A stretch of 40,772 bases of DNA from Bacteroidota bacterium. Lineage in GTDB: Bacteria; Bacteroidota; Bacteroidia; Chitinophagales; Chitinophagaceae. The stretch is taken from contig JABDGS010000027.1 of assembly GCA_013285915.1 (NCBI GenBank), positions 1 to 40,772 on the forward strand, given 5' to 3'. A model generated the notes under the pieces. It saw only the letters and a list, made by a program, of their open reading frames with translations. It had not been told where the DNA came from and did no database searches. Shown here piece by piece: positions 7,627 through 16,500 of this stretch; the stretch's first letter is position 1, and each line of letters starts with the position of its first letter. The translations under genes and the position numbers were made by a program.

Positions 7627-8088
7627 TTATTTCTTCTTCAACGCAGCATCTGCAAATTTCAGCAGTGTGGCGGGGTCAAGGTAGCCCATGGTGTATAGTA
7701 CGGGGTTGCCTTCGGCGTTGGTTACAATAAGTGTGGGGTAAGCCTGTATGGCATATTTCTGCTGTAGTGATGGGCCTACGCCTTTTTCACCGTCAACAGA
7801 TACGTTTATAAAGTTCTTGTTGAAGAATTCGGCAACTTTCGGGTCGGTAAAAGTATTCTTCTTTAACATTTTGCACGGGCCGCACCAGCTTGCATAAATG
7901 TCAAGAAACACCAGCTTTTTTTCAGCCTTGGCAGTGCTAAGGGCTTTATCCCAATCCTGCTCAATAAAAGTTATACCGGCTGCATCTTTTTTAGGTGGTA
8001 CGGGTCCTTTTTTGGTAAAGGCCACCAGCGACACCTGCAGCAATAAAAAAATAACCGCCAGCGTATAAATAATGATATTCTTCTTCAT
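7627..8088 (-). CDS. periplasmic thioredoxin-family protein
   Basis: This encodes 153 residues starting with an N-terminal signal or anchor segment (MKKNIIIYTLAVIFLLLQVSLVAF). A thioredoxin fold follows, with the redox motif W68-C-G-P-C72 (YASWCGPCKML) and a later cis-proline segment IQAYPTLIVTNAEG. It should act in the periplasm, reducing or isomerising disulfides, or delivering electrons to a cytochrome-maturation or peroxidase partner. The target is not shown. The ATG at 8088 is preferred because the upstream in-frame start merely adds eight residues before the leader. It is a single gene. Confidence 0.9.
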   Translation of the reverse strand: MKKNIIIYTLAVIFLLLQVSLVAFTKKGPVPPKKDAAGITFIEQDWDKALSTAKAEKKLVFLDIYASWCGPCKMLKKNTFTDPKVAEFFNKNFINVSVDGEKGVGPSLQQKYAIQAYPTLIVTNAEGNPVLYTMGYLDPATLLKFADAALKKK

Positions 8089-8206
8089 ATTTTTTACTTT
8101 AGTAACGCACAATACCGTGTAACCTTACAGCAAAATAAAGCAAAATTGCGCTGTTTGTGCACTATTAATTATTAACGGTAAATGTTAAGGTGAAATTATA
8201 CCCTGT

Positions 8207-8752
8207 ATGCAAATACGTTTTGTAAAAGTGGATGATGCTGCGCAACTGCTGGCTATTTACAGCCCGTTTGTTACAAACACTGCCACCAGTTTTGAGGCTG
8301 TTGCGCCAACCGTGCAGCAATTTGCTGAGCGTATTACGGGCTACACCGGTAAATACCCCTGGCTTGTTGCAGAGGTTAACGGGCAAATTGCGGGTTATGC
8401 CTGTGCATCAAAACACAGGGAGCGCGAGGCCTACCAGTGGTGTGTTGAAGCCTCAGTGTATGTGCACCCGGCATTTTACAGGCAGGGTATTGCACAGCAA
8501 TTATATACAAAGCTTTTTTACCTGTTGCAGCAACAGCAGTTTGTAAATGTATACGCCATTATTGCATTGCCTAATGCTGCAAGTGTTGCACTGCACCAGC
8601 AAATGGGTTTTGCCACGGTGGGCGTGTATGAAAATATTGGCTTTAAGTTTGGCCAATGGCATAATGTACTATGGATGGTTAAATATATAAACCCGCATAC
8701 CGCAAACCCCGCGCTGCCATTGCCTGTTGCAAGTATAATGCACCTGGTGTAG
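8207..8752 (+). CDS. GNAT-family N-acetyltransferase, phosphinothricin acetyltransferase-like
   Basis: This encodes 181 residues. The layout matches the small Pat/YncA-like branch of the GNAT superfamily. The start QIRFVKVDDAAQLLAIYSPFV is followed by TSFEAVAPTVQQFAERI, by VYVHPAFYRQGIAQQLYTKL containing the acetyl-CoA pyrophosphate loop (RQGIAQ), and by NAASVALHQQMGFATVGVYENIGFK. Members acetylate amino groups of phosphinothricin, methionine sulfone or sulfoximine and related compounds. The true substrate here is open. It has no signal peptide and stands alone, divergent from the thioredoxin gene. Confidence 0.9.
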   Translation: MQIRFVKVDDAAQLLAIYSPFVTNTATSFEAVAPTVQQFAERITGYTGKYPWLVAEVNGQIAGYACASKHREREAYQWCVEASVYVHPAFYRQGIAQQLYTKLFYLLQQQQFVNVYAIIALPNAASVALHQQMGFATVGVYENIGFKFGQWHNVLWMVKYINPHTANPALPLPVASIMHLV

Positions 8753-8802
8753 CAATTACGCCGTAGTTGTAACGCTTGAAGTGCATGTTGGAATATAAAG
8801 CA

Positions 8803-11049
8803 CTACAGGTTTAGCCAATAGGTAAACTTTAATACAAGCTGCCTGCTTTTTACAAATATGGGGCCTATGTAGTAGTTATCGGTGTACACCAAAAACAGGT
8901 CGCTGGCGGGTTTGTACCGCCATTGAAAACGGGTGTTAAGATTTATATTTTTTGTTTGCTGGTTGTATTGCATGTAAGCGGTAAGAAACAGCGTGTTCGT
9001 CATGGTAACATCAATCTTTGGCCCTACTAATAAAAAGTCAGTAACGCCCCAGGGCTTTGGCAGTCGCAGGTCGTTATAGCTTGCTGCAACATCAATATTT
9101 ACAAAGGGCTGTATACGGTAGCCCACATCGCCCGAAATATTGTTAAGGTGGCCACCATCGTAATAGCTGCCAAACCTGCCTGAGAGCGTATAGGTAAGCG
9201 TATGTTGCGGCTGCGAAACAATATCAAAGCCTATGGTGTTCCACTGGCTTGCAAAGCCTTTTGGCAGGGAGTCTTTACCAAGGTTGGTGGGGTCAAAAGG
9301 TGCCAGCAGTTTTACATAATCGTTTAAGCCCACAACATCAAACGTTATCCTGTTACGAAAGGTGATAAGATAAGTTAAAGCAGTTTCATTATCAGTGCGG
9401 TGCAGCTTGGTATCAAAATAATAAGTTGAACTTATTTGCGGGCCATGGCTTAATACAATGCCACCCTTTGGAAAGAAGAAACGCGACAGCGTAGGGTTAA
9501 TTTTCATGTAATTATTACGGGGCACATAACCCACCTCCGCGTTGTAGTTGTTGCCCACATACTCCTGCTGCCACCCTACCTGCCATTTACGCACACTGTA
9601 TAAAATATTGGCTGCATGCACAAAGCCATTGCCCTTATTTGCAGGGCTGAACGATTGTATAAAAATGGTTTTACCCGTCCAGGTGTTGTTGCTTGGTGCA
9701 AGGTTATATTCAAGCCCCACATTGCGGTTATAAGTGCTGTAATGCGGGCCAACGCTGTCTTTTGAGGGGTGGTAACCAATAGCAGTTTTATCAATGTAAA
9801 AAAACTCAATATTGCTCTTTTTAAACAGCTTTCTCTGCAATGCAACCACGGCAAAATTCTCAGCGGGCAGGCCGGTGGTGGGTGTTTTATCAGTCTCCAT
9901 ATCCATCACTCCCAAACGCCAGTTTTTATCAATCTTACCGCTTAGCCTTGCCCCTGCGCCAATAGGTGCATCAAGACCGATGCGGCGCGAAAAGAAGGGA
10001 CGTATATTTGCATAACCGAGGTTAGAGAAAAGGTCGGCATTCTCTAAAAAAAACTGTCTTTTTTCAGGGAAAAATAACTCGAAGCGGCTAAGGTTGGTAA
10101 CCTGCTTATCAACATCTACCTGCGAAAAATCGGGGTTAACAGTAAGGTCAAGGTTCATGGATGACGACACAGTTATTTTTGCATCGGCACCAAACTGCTT
10201 TTTAAACCCGGTGGGTGTTTGCGCAATATAATCTTTGGTTACACCAGCCAGCACGTATGGAATAAACGAGATGTTATGCTGTGCCTCAGGCAATGGTGCA
10301 TCCCACACCAGCGCACCGGTATACGACAATGATGCTGTAGGAAACTGGCGTGGTATAGGTGTCCAGCTCGATTTTTCGGTGGTTTTTAAATCGTTACGGC
10401 TAAAGTTTATGCCCCACTCCTTTATACCCTTTTTATAACGGATGGTTTTAAACGGTATGGCAGCTTCAAATACATATTTATCGCCATCGTTCTTTACCGC
10501 AGATATCCATTTATTGTCCCAGTTAAGGTCAACCTTACCCCCGTCATACATCGTACCATCCCACTGCGCACCGGCAGCGTTTGCCCCAAATGAAAAGCCA
10601 GTGGTTTGGTCGCCAAAGGTGTCCATAAACAGCAGGAAGTTATCGTTCTTTACAAAGCTAAAATCCCTCCGCAGCGATTCAACCATGTTGGGTCCGTCTA
10701 ACCGCTTGTAGCAAATAGCAAGCAGGTAAAGGTTTTCGTTATCGTAAGCCAAACGTACGTCGGTGTTAACATGGGCACAGCTGGTATCCATTGGCAGCAC
10801 CATGTAAAAATCTGTGGCGGCCTGTGCATCTTTCCATGCCTGCTCGTTGGCCAGGCCGTCAATTTTTATGGGTGATGATGCCCTGTGTATATAGTATTTA
10901 TAGCCATCATTCTTTCTCTGAGCAAATAATGTGGTTTCAGCGATAACAAGCAATAATAAACAAACAATGTTTTTCAAAGCAATTAATGTTTTAAGGCTAT
11001 TACAGTTATATTTGGCGGCCAAATTTACTATTGCGTTAAATGTACGCAT
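8803..11049 (-). CDS. CBM9-like / DUF5916 outer-membrane protein
   Basis: The gene encodes about 748 residues. After a signal peptide ending TTLFAQ comes a carbohydrate-binding family 9-like domain (IKIDGLANEQAWKDA..., VRLAYDNENLYLLAICYKR). This leads into a long beta-strand-rich C-terminal half typical of DUF5916 barrels, with a DFSQVDVDKQVTNLSRFELFFPEKRQFFLEN block. Such proteins occur throughout Bacteroidota and are assumed to sit in the outer membrane; their activity is unknown. The start is uncertain. ATG 11049 gives a long leader, whereas a TTG at 10977 would start exactly at the hydrophobic signal (KNIVCLLLLVIAETTLFAQ). Confidence 0.85.
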   Translation of the reverse strand: MRTFNAIVNLAAKYNCNSLKTLIALKNIVCLLLLVIAETTLFAQRKNDGYKYYIHRASSPIKIDGLANEQAWKDAQAATDFYMVLPMDTSCAHVNTDVRLAYDNENLYLLAICYKRLDGPNMVESLRRDFSFVKNDNFLLFMDTFGDQTTGFSFGANAAGAQWDGTMYDGGKVDLNWDNKWISAVKNDGDKYVFEAAIPFKTIRYKKGIKEWGINFSRNDLKTTEKSSWTPIPRQFPTASLSYTGALVWDAPLPEAQHNISFIPYVLAGVTKDYIAQTPTGFKKQFGADAKITVSSSMNLDLTVNPDFSQVDVDKQVTNLSRFELFFPEKRQFFLENADLFSNLGYANIRPFFSRRIGLDAPIGAGARLSGKIDKNWRLGVMDMETDKTPTTGLPAENFAVVALQRKLFKKSNIEFFYIDKTAIGYHPSKDSVGPHYSTYNRNVGLEYNLAPSNNTWTGKTIFIQSFSPANKGNGFVHAANILYSVRKWQVGWQQEYVGNNYNAEVGYVPRNNYMKINPTLSRFFFPKGGIVLSHGPQISSTYYFDTKLHRTDNETALTYLITFRNRITFDVVGLNDYVKLLAPFDPTNLGKDSLPKGFASQWNTIGFDIVSQPQHTLTYTLSGRFGSYYDGGHLNNISGDVGYRIQPFVNIDVAASYNDLRLPKPWGVTDFLLVGPKIDVTMTNTLFLTAYMQYNQQTKNINLNTRFQWRYKPASDLFLVYTDNYYIGPIFVKSRQLVLKFTYWLNL

Positions 11050-11163
11050 TATATAGATACAAGGCGGCAAATTAACAGGCTAATAGTTATTAAAAAAATG
11101 TTGCCGGCTAATAATAACATTAGTTTGCAATATGGCGGTAAATTTAATTAAGGAATTGATAAC

Positions 11164-11283
11164 GGGGACACAGAGTTACCCGGAGTTTTGCACGGAGTTA
11201 CACGGAGTGTTTTTCTTTTTGCCCTTCGTGATTAAAATCCTCCATAAAAACTTCAAACTGGAAACTTTAAACTGTAAACGCTG
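11164..11283. repeat. degenerate CACGGAG/CACAGAG tract with AAAC-rich tail
   Basis: ACACAGAGTTAC, CCGGAGTTTTG, CACGGAGTTA and CACGGAGTG follow each other. After a spacer comes CATAAAAACTTCAAACTGG with further AAACT units. It lies in the gap before the MFS gene and belongs with the tracts at 3653, 7526 and 38118. Confidence 0.55.
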
Positions 11284-11316
11284 TACCATTGTATTTAATG
11301 CGAACCTTTTATACCA

Positions 11317-12459
11317 ATGAATGAACACTCACCACGGGCACGGCGCATGCGTATAAGCGCCATGTTCTTTTTTTACGGGCTAAGTTATGCAAGCTGGGCA
11401 TCGCGCATACCATCCATACAGCAAAGCCTGCACCTTAGTGAGGCGGGGCTAGGGGCTGTGCTGTTTGCCATGCCTGCAGGCTCTTTTATCACCGTGCCAT
11501 TCACAGGCTTTATCATAGCAAAAAAAGGCAGCCGTGCAGTAGTTACAGCATCATCGCTGCTGTACAGCGCTACACTGGCAGCAATAGGTTTCTCACATTC
11601 CGTTTTACAGCTTGCTGTTGCATTGTTTTTATTTGGCTCGTTTGGCAATATGCTTAATATATCGGTAAACACACAGGCCATAGGTGTAGAGGCGCAGTAT
11701 AAAAGGCGCATACTATCGTCATTTCATGCTATGTGGAGCACTGCGGGCATAGCTGGCGCGGCGATAGGCACTTTTGTTATGGGTAAAGGTATAAGCACGC
11801 AAACCCACCTGCTTTGTATAAGTGTTGCCGTGTTTATTGCCATGCTGGTTTGCATACCTTATTTATTGCAGGAGGATATTAACGCCGATAAAAAAAGAAA
11901 GGTATTTGTATTGCCGGGCAAAGGCATGATACTGCTTGGCGTGATAGCGTTTTGCTCAATGATGTGCCAGGGTGCTATGTTTGACTGGAGCGGCGTGTAT
12001 TTTAAAAAGGTAATGGCTGTTAACCCCGGCTGGATTGGCGCAGGCTACACCGCATTTACCATAAGCATGGCACTGATACGTTTTGTAACAGATAAAATTA
12101 CCAACGTAACCGGCATTAAGACGGTACTTTTTTATAGTGGCATTTTTACAGCGGCAGGGCTTATATTATGTGTGTGCCTGCCATATTTAACACCCGCTAT
12201 TATTGGTTGTGTATTGGTTGGCATAGGTGTATCACCAGGGGTGCCATTAGTGTTTAGCGCTGCGGGAAAGACAAAAGGAATGTCGCCGGGGGTGGCTATA
12301 GCGGCTGTATCAACATTAGGTTTTATAGGGTTATTGATTGGCCCGGTGCTTATTGGTTTTGTAGCAGGTGCAACAAGCCTTAAAATATCGTTTATAATAC
12401 TCGCCGCTGTGGGGTTAGTATTTGCAGGGTTATCGCTGGCAGTAAAAGAGGAAGCATGA
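11317..12459 (+). CDS. MFS transporter, YbjJ-like
   Basis: This encodes 380 residues with about twelve hydrophobic helices. The first helix region (MFFFYGLSYASWASRIPSIQQSLHLSEAGLGAVLF) and the loop GFIIAKKGSRAVV (loop 2-3 signature area) match the YbjJ-type branch of the major facilitator superfamily, whose substrates are not established. The region NTQAIGVEAQYKRRILSSFHAMWS is also typical of this branch. It should be an inner-membrane transporter. ATG at 11317 is used; a second ATG lies four bases on in a different frame. It converges with the peroxidase gene, and the 197-bp gap holds a small hairpin. Confidence 0.9.
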   Translation: MNEHSPRARRMRISAMFFFYGLSYASWASRIPSIQQSLHLSEAGLGAVLFAMPAGSFITVPFTGFIIAKKGSRAVVTASSLLYSATLAAIGFSHSVLQLAVALFLFGSFGNMLNISVNTQAIGVEAQYKRRILSSFHAMWSTAGIAGAAIGTFVMGKGISTQTHLLCISVAVFIAMLVCIPYLLQEDINADKKRKVFVLPGKGMILLGVIAFCSMMCQGAMFDWSGVYFKKVMAVNPGWIGAGYTAFTISMALIRFVTDKITNVTGIKTVLFYSGIFTAAGLILCVCLPYLTPAIIGCVLVGIGVSPGVPLVFSAAGKTKGMSPGVAIAAVSTLGFIGLLIGPVLIGFVAGATSLKISFIILAAVGLVFAGLSLAVKEEA

Positions 12460-12482
12460 TACCGGCTTTTGTTTTTACATAG

Positions 12483-12499
12483 TCCCACCCAAGGCGGGA
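12483..12499. repeat. small REP-like hairpin
   Basis: TCCCACC and GGCGGGA pair with one mismatch around the loop CAA. No T-run follows on the plus strand. It sits between convergent genes and resembles the other mini-hairpins in this window. Confidence 0.4.
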
Positions 12500-12656
12500 T
12501 TGCAAGCGCTTCAGCGGTAACAATGCTATTCAGCAGATTGTTGTCTTGGCTATAAACATTACTGGGCAAATGGTTTCAGCCTATGTATGTATTTGTATTT
12601 ACTTTTTTCTGAGGCCGTCCAATTATTTGCGCAGGTGAGAAGACTAAACAGATTTT

Positions 12657-14492
12657 TCATTTTATTTCATGGATTCTACGCATATCATCAGTAAGGGACT
12701 GCATAAAGGCTACTAAGCAATCTTTTTCATACTGGGCAAGGTGTAACGGCCTTGATGGCAGTGTTTGGCCTTCTTCTTTAAGGCCCATGCCTGCTGCCCC
12801 ACCCCTGTTATAAAATTCTACTACTTTTTGCAGGGTTTTAAATGTACCGTTGTGCATATAGGGCAAGGTTACCGCTGTATTACGTACTGTTGGTGTTTTA
12901 AATGCCTTTTTATAAAACTGTATGGGGAAGAAGTTATACCGCCCCATATCGGTATCAGCTACAGGTTTGGTAAAATCATCTGTTGAAGTTGTGCCTGCAA
13001 CCTCGTATTCCGTTTTATTGTACAATGGGGGTGTAAGCCCGTTAAACAATGGTATAAAATGGCAGGTACCGCAGGCTGCCTTACCCATAAATATATTAAA
13101 GCCATTTTGCTGCGCAGGTGTAAGCGCTGTTGTATCACCGCGCATGTATTTATCAAACGGCGATTGAAAAGGCGTTAATGTTGCTACATAGGCTGATAGC
13201 GCTGCGCTGATGTGTTTGATGCTTACCTCCTTTTCTTCATTTGGCCAAACCTGTGTAAATAACGCAGTATAATTCTTATCACCGCTAAGCCGCTGCACTG
13301 CTGAATCCTCGTTAATGTTCATCTCGGTTTTATTATGCAATACTGTTAACGCCTGCTCGTCAAGCGTCTTTGCCCTGCCATCCCAAAACTGGCTATACTG
13401 AAATACACTATACAGCAACGTGGGCGTATTTCTTTGCAGGTTTTTATCGCTGTGCATTATCGTGTTGGTTTTTAAACCATCGGCAAAATATTTACCGGGC
13501 ACGTGGCACGATGCACAACTGCGCGTATTATCACCCGACAATGCTGTTTCAGAAAATAGCGTTTTTCCTAATGTAACAAGGTTAGCGTTTAACCCATTAC
13601 TGCCTGCTATGGTAAATACGTTTTTATTAAGCGCATCGTCAGCAAACAGATATGTCGCGCTGGTATTTAATGCAGGTGCGTTATTAAGCTGCAAGCCATT
13701 TGCAGTTACAAATTGTTGCAACTGCCTTTGCAGCGGCACAGCACATTGCTGCAAAAAACGCAGCCTTTCAAAACCATCAAACGAAGGGTAACCTTGCAGC
13801 ATAGCTAAACTATTCTGCATGCATAGCTTTATATCTTCCGCACCCGCATAATCCTTTATATAAGCCTGCAACAGTTGGCTAATGGCAGCCATTGCCTGGT
13901 ATGCTTCATCAATACCGCTTTTTAGTTGTGGTGCATCGTAGCCACTAATATACAGGGCCATAATGCGTACCAGCTCAAGCTTTATACTTTCCATTACCTG
14001 CGCTTCTGTTGCTTTAAAACCATGCAACAATGCTGGTAGCGCTTCTGCACTGTGTTTTACAAGCAACACCTGTTGTAATAATGCTTTATAATTAGCTGCT
14101 TTGTATGGTTTAAATAACAGTTCTTCAATAACCTGTAAACCTGCGGGGTGCTGGTATTCCATATCAGGTTCATCCACTTCATATTTTGGCGGTGCATTAA
14201 ATACGGTTGTTTCGCTTGGAAAGAAATATTCCATCAGCAGGCTCACCCGCTTGTATTTAAGCCTGCATTGTCTTAGTGCCTGTTTTGTGCTGTTAATTTG
14301 CTGTGCATTGCCAGCCCGCATTTTTAAAACAGCATCATAAAGTTGTTGGATGCTTGTAATAAACGCGGGCAATGTTTGCTGCAGGTAAGCCGTTACTTCG
14401 GCAGTAGCCTCATCAGGCTTTGGTTTTGTAAGTGCGGTGGCTGTAACCACCATTATACAAATAAGCAGGTATATACGCCATAGCTTCTTCAT
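12657..14492 (-). CDS. di-haem cytochrome c peroxidase with imelysin-like N-terminal domain
   Basis: This encodes 611 residues with a signal peptide (MKKLWRIYLLICIMVVTATAL). Residues of roughly 25-290 are a helical domain that I read as imelysin-like (YLQQTLPAFITSIQQLYDAV..., AGLQVIEELLF). The C-terminal half is a CcpA/MauG-type di-haem peroxidase with haem-c motifs CASCH (326-330) and CGTCH (474-478). FSETALSGDNTRSCASCHVPG and FKTPTVRNTAVTLPYMHNGTF are typical family blocks. It should be a periplasmic protein reducing H2O2 or oxidising a protein or metal partner. It overlaps the phosphatase gene upstream by ATGA, so the two are translationally coupled. Confidence 0.9.
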   Translation of the reverse strand: MKKLWRIYLLICIMVVTATALTKPKPDEATAEVTAYLQQTLPAFITSIQQLYDAVLKMRAGNAQQINSTKQALRQCRLKYKRVSLLMEYFFPSETTVFNAPPKYEVDEPDMEYQHPAGLQVIEELLFKPYKAANYKALLQQVLLVKHSAEALPALLHGFKATEAQVMESIKLELVRIMALYISGYDAPQLKSGIDEAYQAMAAISQLLQAYIKDYAGAEDIKLCMQNSLAMLQGYPSFDGFERLRFLQQCAVPLQRQLQQFVTANGLQLNNAPALNTSATYLFADDALNKNVFTIAGSNGLNANLVTLGKTLFSETALSGDNTRSCASCHVPGKYFADGLKTNTIMHSDKNLQRNTPTLLYSVFQYSQFWDGRAKTLDEQALTVLHNKTEMNINEDSAVQRLSGDKNYTALFTQVWPNEEKEVSIKHISAALSAYVATLTPFQSPFDKYMRGDTTALTPAQQNGFNIFMGKAACGTCHFIPLFNGLTPPLYNKTEYEVAGTTSTDDFTKPVADTDMGRYNFFPIQFYKKAFKTPTVRNTAVTLPYMHNGTFKTLQKVVEFYNRGGAAGMGLKEEGQTLPSRPLHLAQYEKDCLVAFMQSLTDDMRRIHEIK

Positions 14493-16060
14493 TTAGATGG
14501 TACAACTTCAATTGTAAAATTATCCCTAAGGCAGCCTTGCTTATCTTTCACAAACAAAGTGGTAATTTTTTTAACAGGTTTAACGGTAGTGCTTTTGCCT
14601 GTTTGCCCATTGCTCCATAAATAGTTTCCGGTAAACGATGCAGTTAATGTTATGCTTTCGCCTTTATGTGCTTCTATCACATTATGCCTGTTTACGCCTT
14701 TCATCATGGTAAAATGGTCGCGTATCACCCCATCAGAACAAACCCATTTAAAATCAAGCCTGTTGCCCTGCACTTCAAGCATGCCCGCGCCGCCAATATC
14801 AGCGTTTGAATAAAACATAGCATCATGCGGAAAGCTTTTTTCCTTGCCACCCAATTGCCCGGCCGAGCCAGTTACAACATACACCGTGCCATGCGCTGAA
14901 TCCTCTATATATGGGCAGGAATTAGCGCTGCCATCATACAAACCCGTTGAAGAGCTTACATTGTATTGCTTTGCATCAAAGGTCGCTTCCATACCGTAGT
15001 GCCCTTTCATTAAACGGCTGCGTTCATACACATGGCTGTGGCCGCATAGTATAAGGTCAACACCGTAACGCTCCAGTATGCGTATAAAGTTTTCGCGTAT
15101 TTTAACAAGCTCCTGCTCTGTGTCTGAGTTGTGGCTGCCCATAGTATATGGCGGGTGGTGCCAGTAAGCAACTATCCATCCTTTATTTTGGTTTGCTTCA
15201 AGGTTTTTCTTTATCCATTGCACCTGCGGGCCAAGGGTATCATATATGCGGTATTCGTTCTCTTCTTTGCCATAAGAATCAAGCGACAGAAAATGAACAT
15301 TGCCAATATCAAACGAATAAAACGCCTGGTTATGCGAAGGCACACCACCAGCTTCGCCGTTAACAGGCATGGAGAAGTTTTGGTAATACGCCACCTGGTG
15401 TGTTTCCTGCGCTTTTGCTTCATGCAGGTCGCGGTCGTTATAATCATGATTACCGGGGCTGGGGAACAACGGGTATTTCTTCAGCAGATCGTTTTTATAA
15501 ATGCTGAAGAATTTTAGTTGAAACTCGCCATCGCTGCCAGTGTAATAAGCGTTATCTCCCAATAATATCCACGAATCCATGTAATTTGATCCGAGGTAAT
15601 TTTTAAAAGCATCGCGTACACTAACCTGGTTTACTGAATTGTTGCCGCAATCGCCAAACACACCTATGCGATAAAAATCCTCTTTCCCTGCAACGGGTAA
15701 TGTATAAAAATAGTTGTCAGTATCTTTCTGCAATACTGAATTAAAATCTTCAACAGAATAGTAGTATTTGGTATGCGGAGCAAGACCTGTAAGGTGTATA
15801 ATGTGCTCGCTGGCCAATGCTGAATCATCAACATTCATATCAAGCTTTTCAGCGGTTGTGCCAAAACGTATGCGGCTGCGCGTATTAACATCTGTGCGCC
15901 AGCGTATAAGCATACTATTACCGGTAGCAGACTGCAGGTATGGCCCGCGTATCAATTCAACAGGCACTACATCCTTATTCTTTTTTGCAGGCGTTTGCGC
16001 GCATGCATTCATAAATGTTATAGCAATACAAAAAACAAAAACACAGTTACGAATATTCAT
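14489..16060 (-). CDS. purple acid phosphatase-like metallophosphoesterase, exported
   Basis: This encodes 523 residues. The N-terminal signal (MNIRNCVFVFCIAITFMNACAQ) has a cysteine in a lipobox-like place, so it may be a lipoprotein. A fibronectin-like N-domain follows (RGPYLQSATGNSMLIRWRTD), as in purple acid phosphatases. The metallophosphatase core has all five metal-binding blocks in order: GDCG, GDNAYY, GNHDY, AYWHHPP and GHSHVYER. A small C-terminal beta domain (NYLWSNGQTGKSTTVKP) ends the protein. It should release phosphate from esters outside the cytoplasm using a dinuclear metal centre. It is first in an operon with the di-haem peroxidase and divergent from the TonB receptor. Confidence 0.88.
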   Translation of the reverse strand: MNIRNCVFVFCIAITFMNACAQTPAKKNKDVVPVELIRGPYLQSATGNSMLIRWRTDVNTRSRIRFGTTAEKLDMNVDDSALASEHIIHLTGLAPHTKYYYSVEDFNSVLQKDTDNYFYTLPVAGKEDFYRIGVFGDCGNNSVNQVSVRDAFKNYLGSNYMDSWILLGDNAYYTGSDGEFQLKFFSIYKNDLLKKYPLFPSPGNHDYNDRDLHEAKAQETHQVAYYQNFSMPVNGEAGGVPSHNQAFYSFDIGNVHFLSLDSYGKEENEYRIYDTLGPQVQWIKKNLEANQNKGWIVAYWHHPPYTMGSHNSDTEQELVKIRENFIRILERYGVDLILCGHSHVYERSRLMKGHYGMEATFDAKQYNVSSSTGLYDGSANSCPYIEDSAHGTVYVVTGSAGQLGGKEKSFPHDAMFYSNADIGGAGMLEVQGNRLDFKWVCSDGVIRDHFTMMKGVNRHNVIEAHKGESITLTASFTGNYLWSNGQTGKSTTVKPVKKITTLFVKDKQGCLRDNFTIEVVPSK

Positions 16061-16500
16061 ACAAATAATTAGTTATATGCGGAGGTAATTATTTTATTAT
16101 AACCTATGGCAAAACGCGGCGTTAAGTTATAATTATTAATTTATAACAGGCCGTGGCATTATTGCATACTGATACAGGTATGCTGTTATTAAATGAGTAG
16201 ATGTTTTGTTGGCCCGGCTTATATAACAGCCCAGCAACAGCATTAAAACACAGGTTAAGCGAACTCTTGTATTCATTATTTAAAATTTAGCCCGCTAAAC
16301 TAAAAGCATAATAATCAAAAAAAACGCAGCCAATATGAACAAAATGTAAAGACATTCTGAAGATACTGAAGCAATTCTGAAGTAACTGCTGCAATGTTAC
16401 TTAATGATTATCAAAAGGTTATATGTATATTATTTCTGTATGTACGGGTTATTTCATCAATTGTTTTTTTTCACATTTGCCGCTGAAAATCACTAAGTGC
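16061..16500. other. 440-bp divergent regulatory region
   Basis: No gene is supported here. The stretch lies between the leftward phosphatase gene and the rightward TonB-receptor gene, and so must hold both promoters. Its only striking element is the 20-bp direct repeat at 16354-16393. I find no exact TAnnTTTG for either gene. Confidence 0.6.
16354..16393 (+). promoter_or_regulatory. abutting 20-bp direct repeat, candidate operator
   Basis: ATTCTGAAGATACTGAAGCA (16354-16373) is followed without a gap by ATTCTGAAGTAACTGCTGCA (16374-16393), identical at 16 of 20 positions. Inside each unit CTGAAG-like half-motifs are 9 bases apart, and the units repeat at two helical turns. It sits 108 bases before the receptor ATG. 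Its position suits a tandem-binding activator or repressor, but no regulator is identified. Confidence 0.5.

Noticed and set aside
11132..11320. 62-codon plus-strand frame before the MFS gene
   Set aside because: It lies in the CACGGAG repeat tract and looks like random translation.
16423..16500. longer N-terminus for the TonB receptor
   Set aside because: It would put 26 extra residues before a perfect signal peptide starting at 16501.
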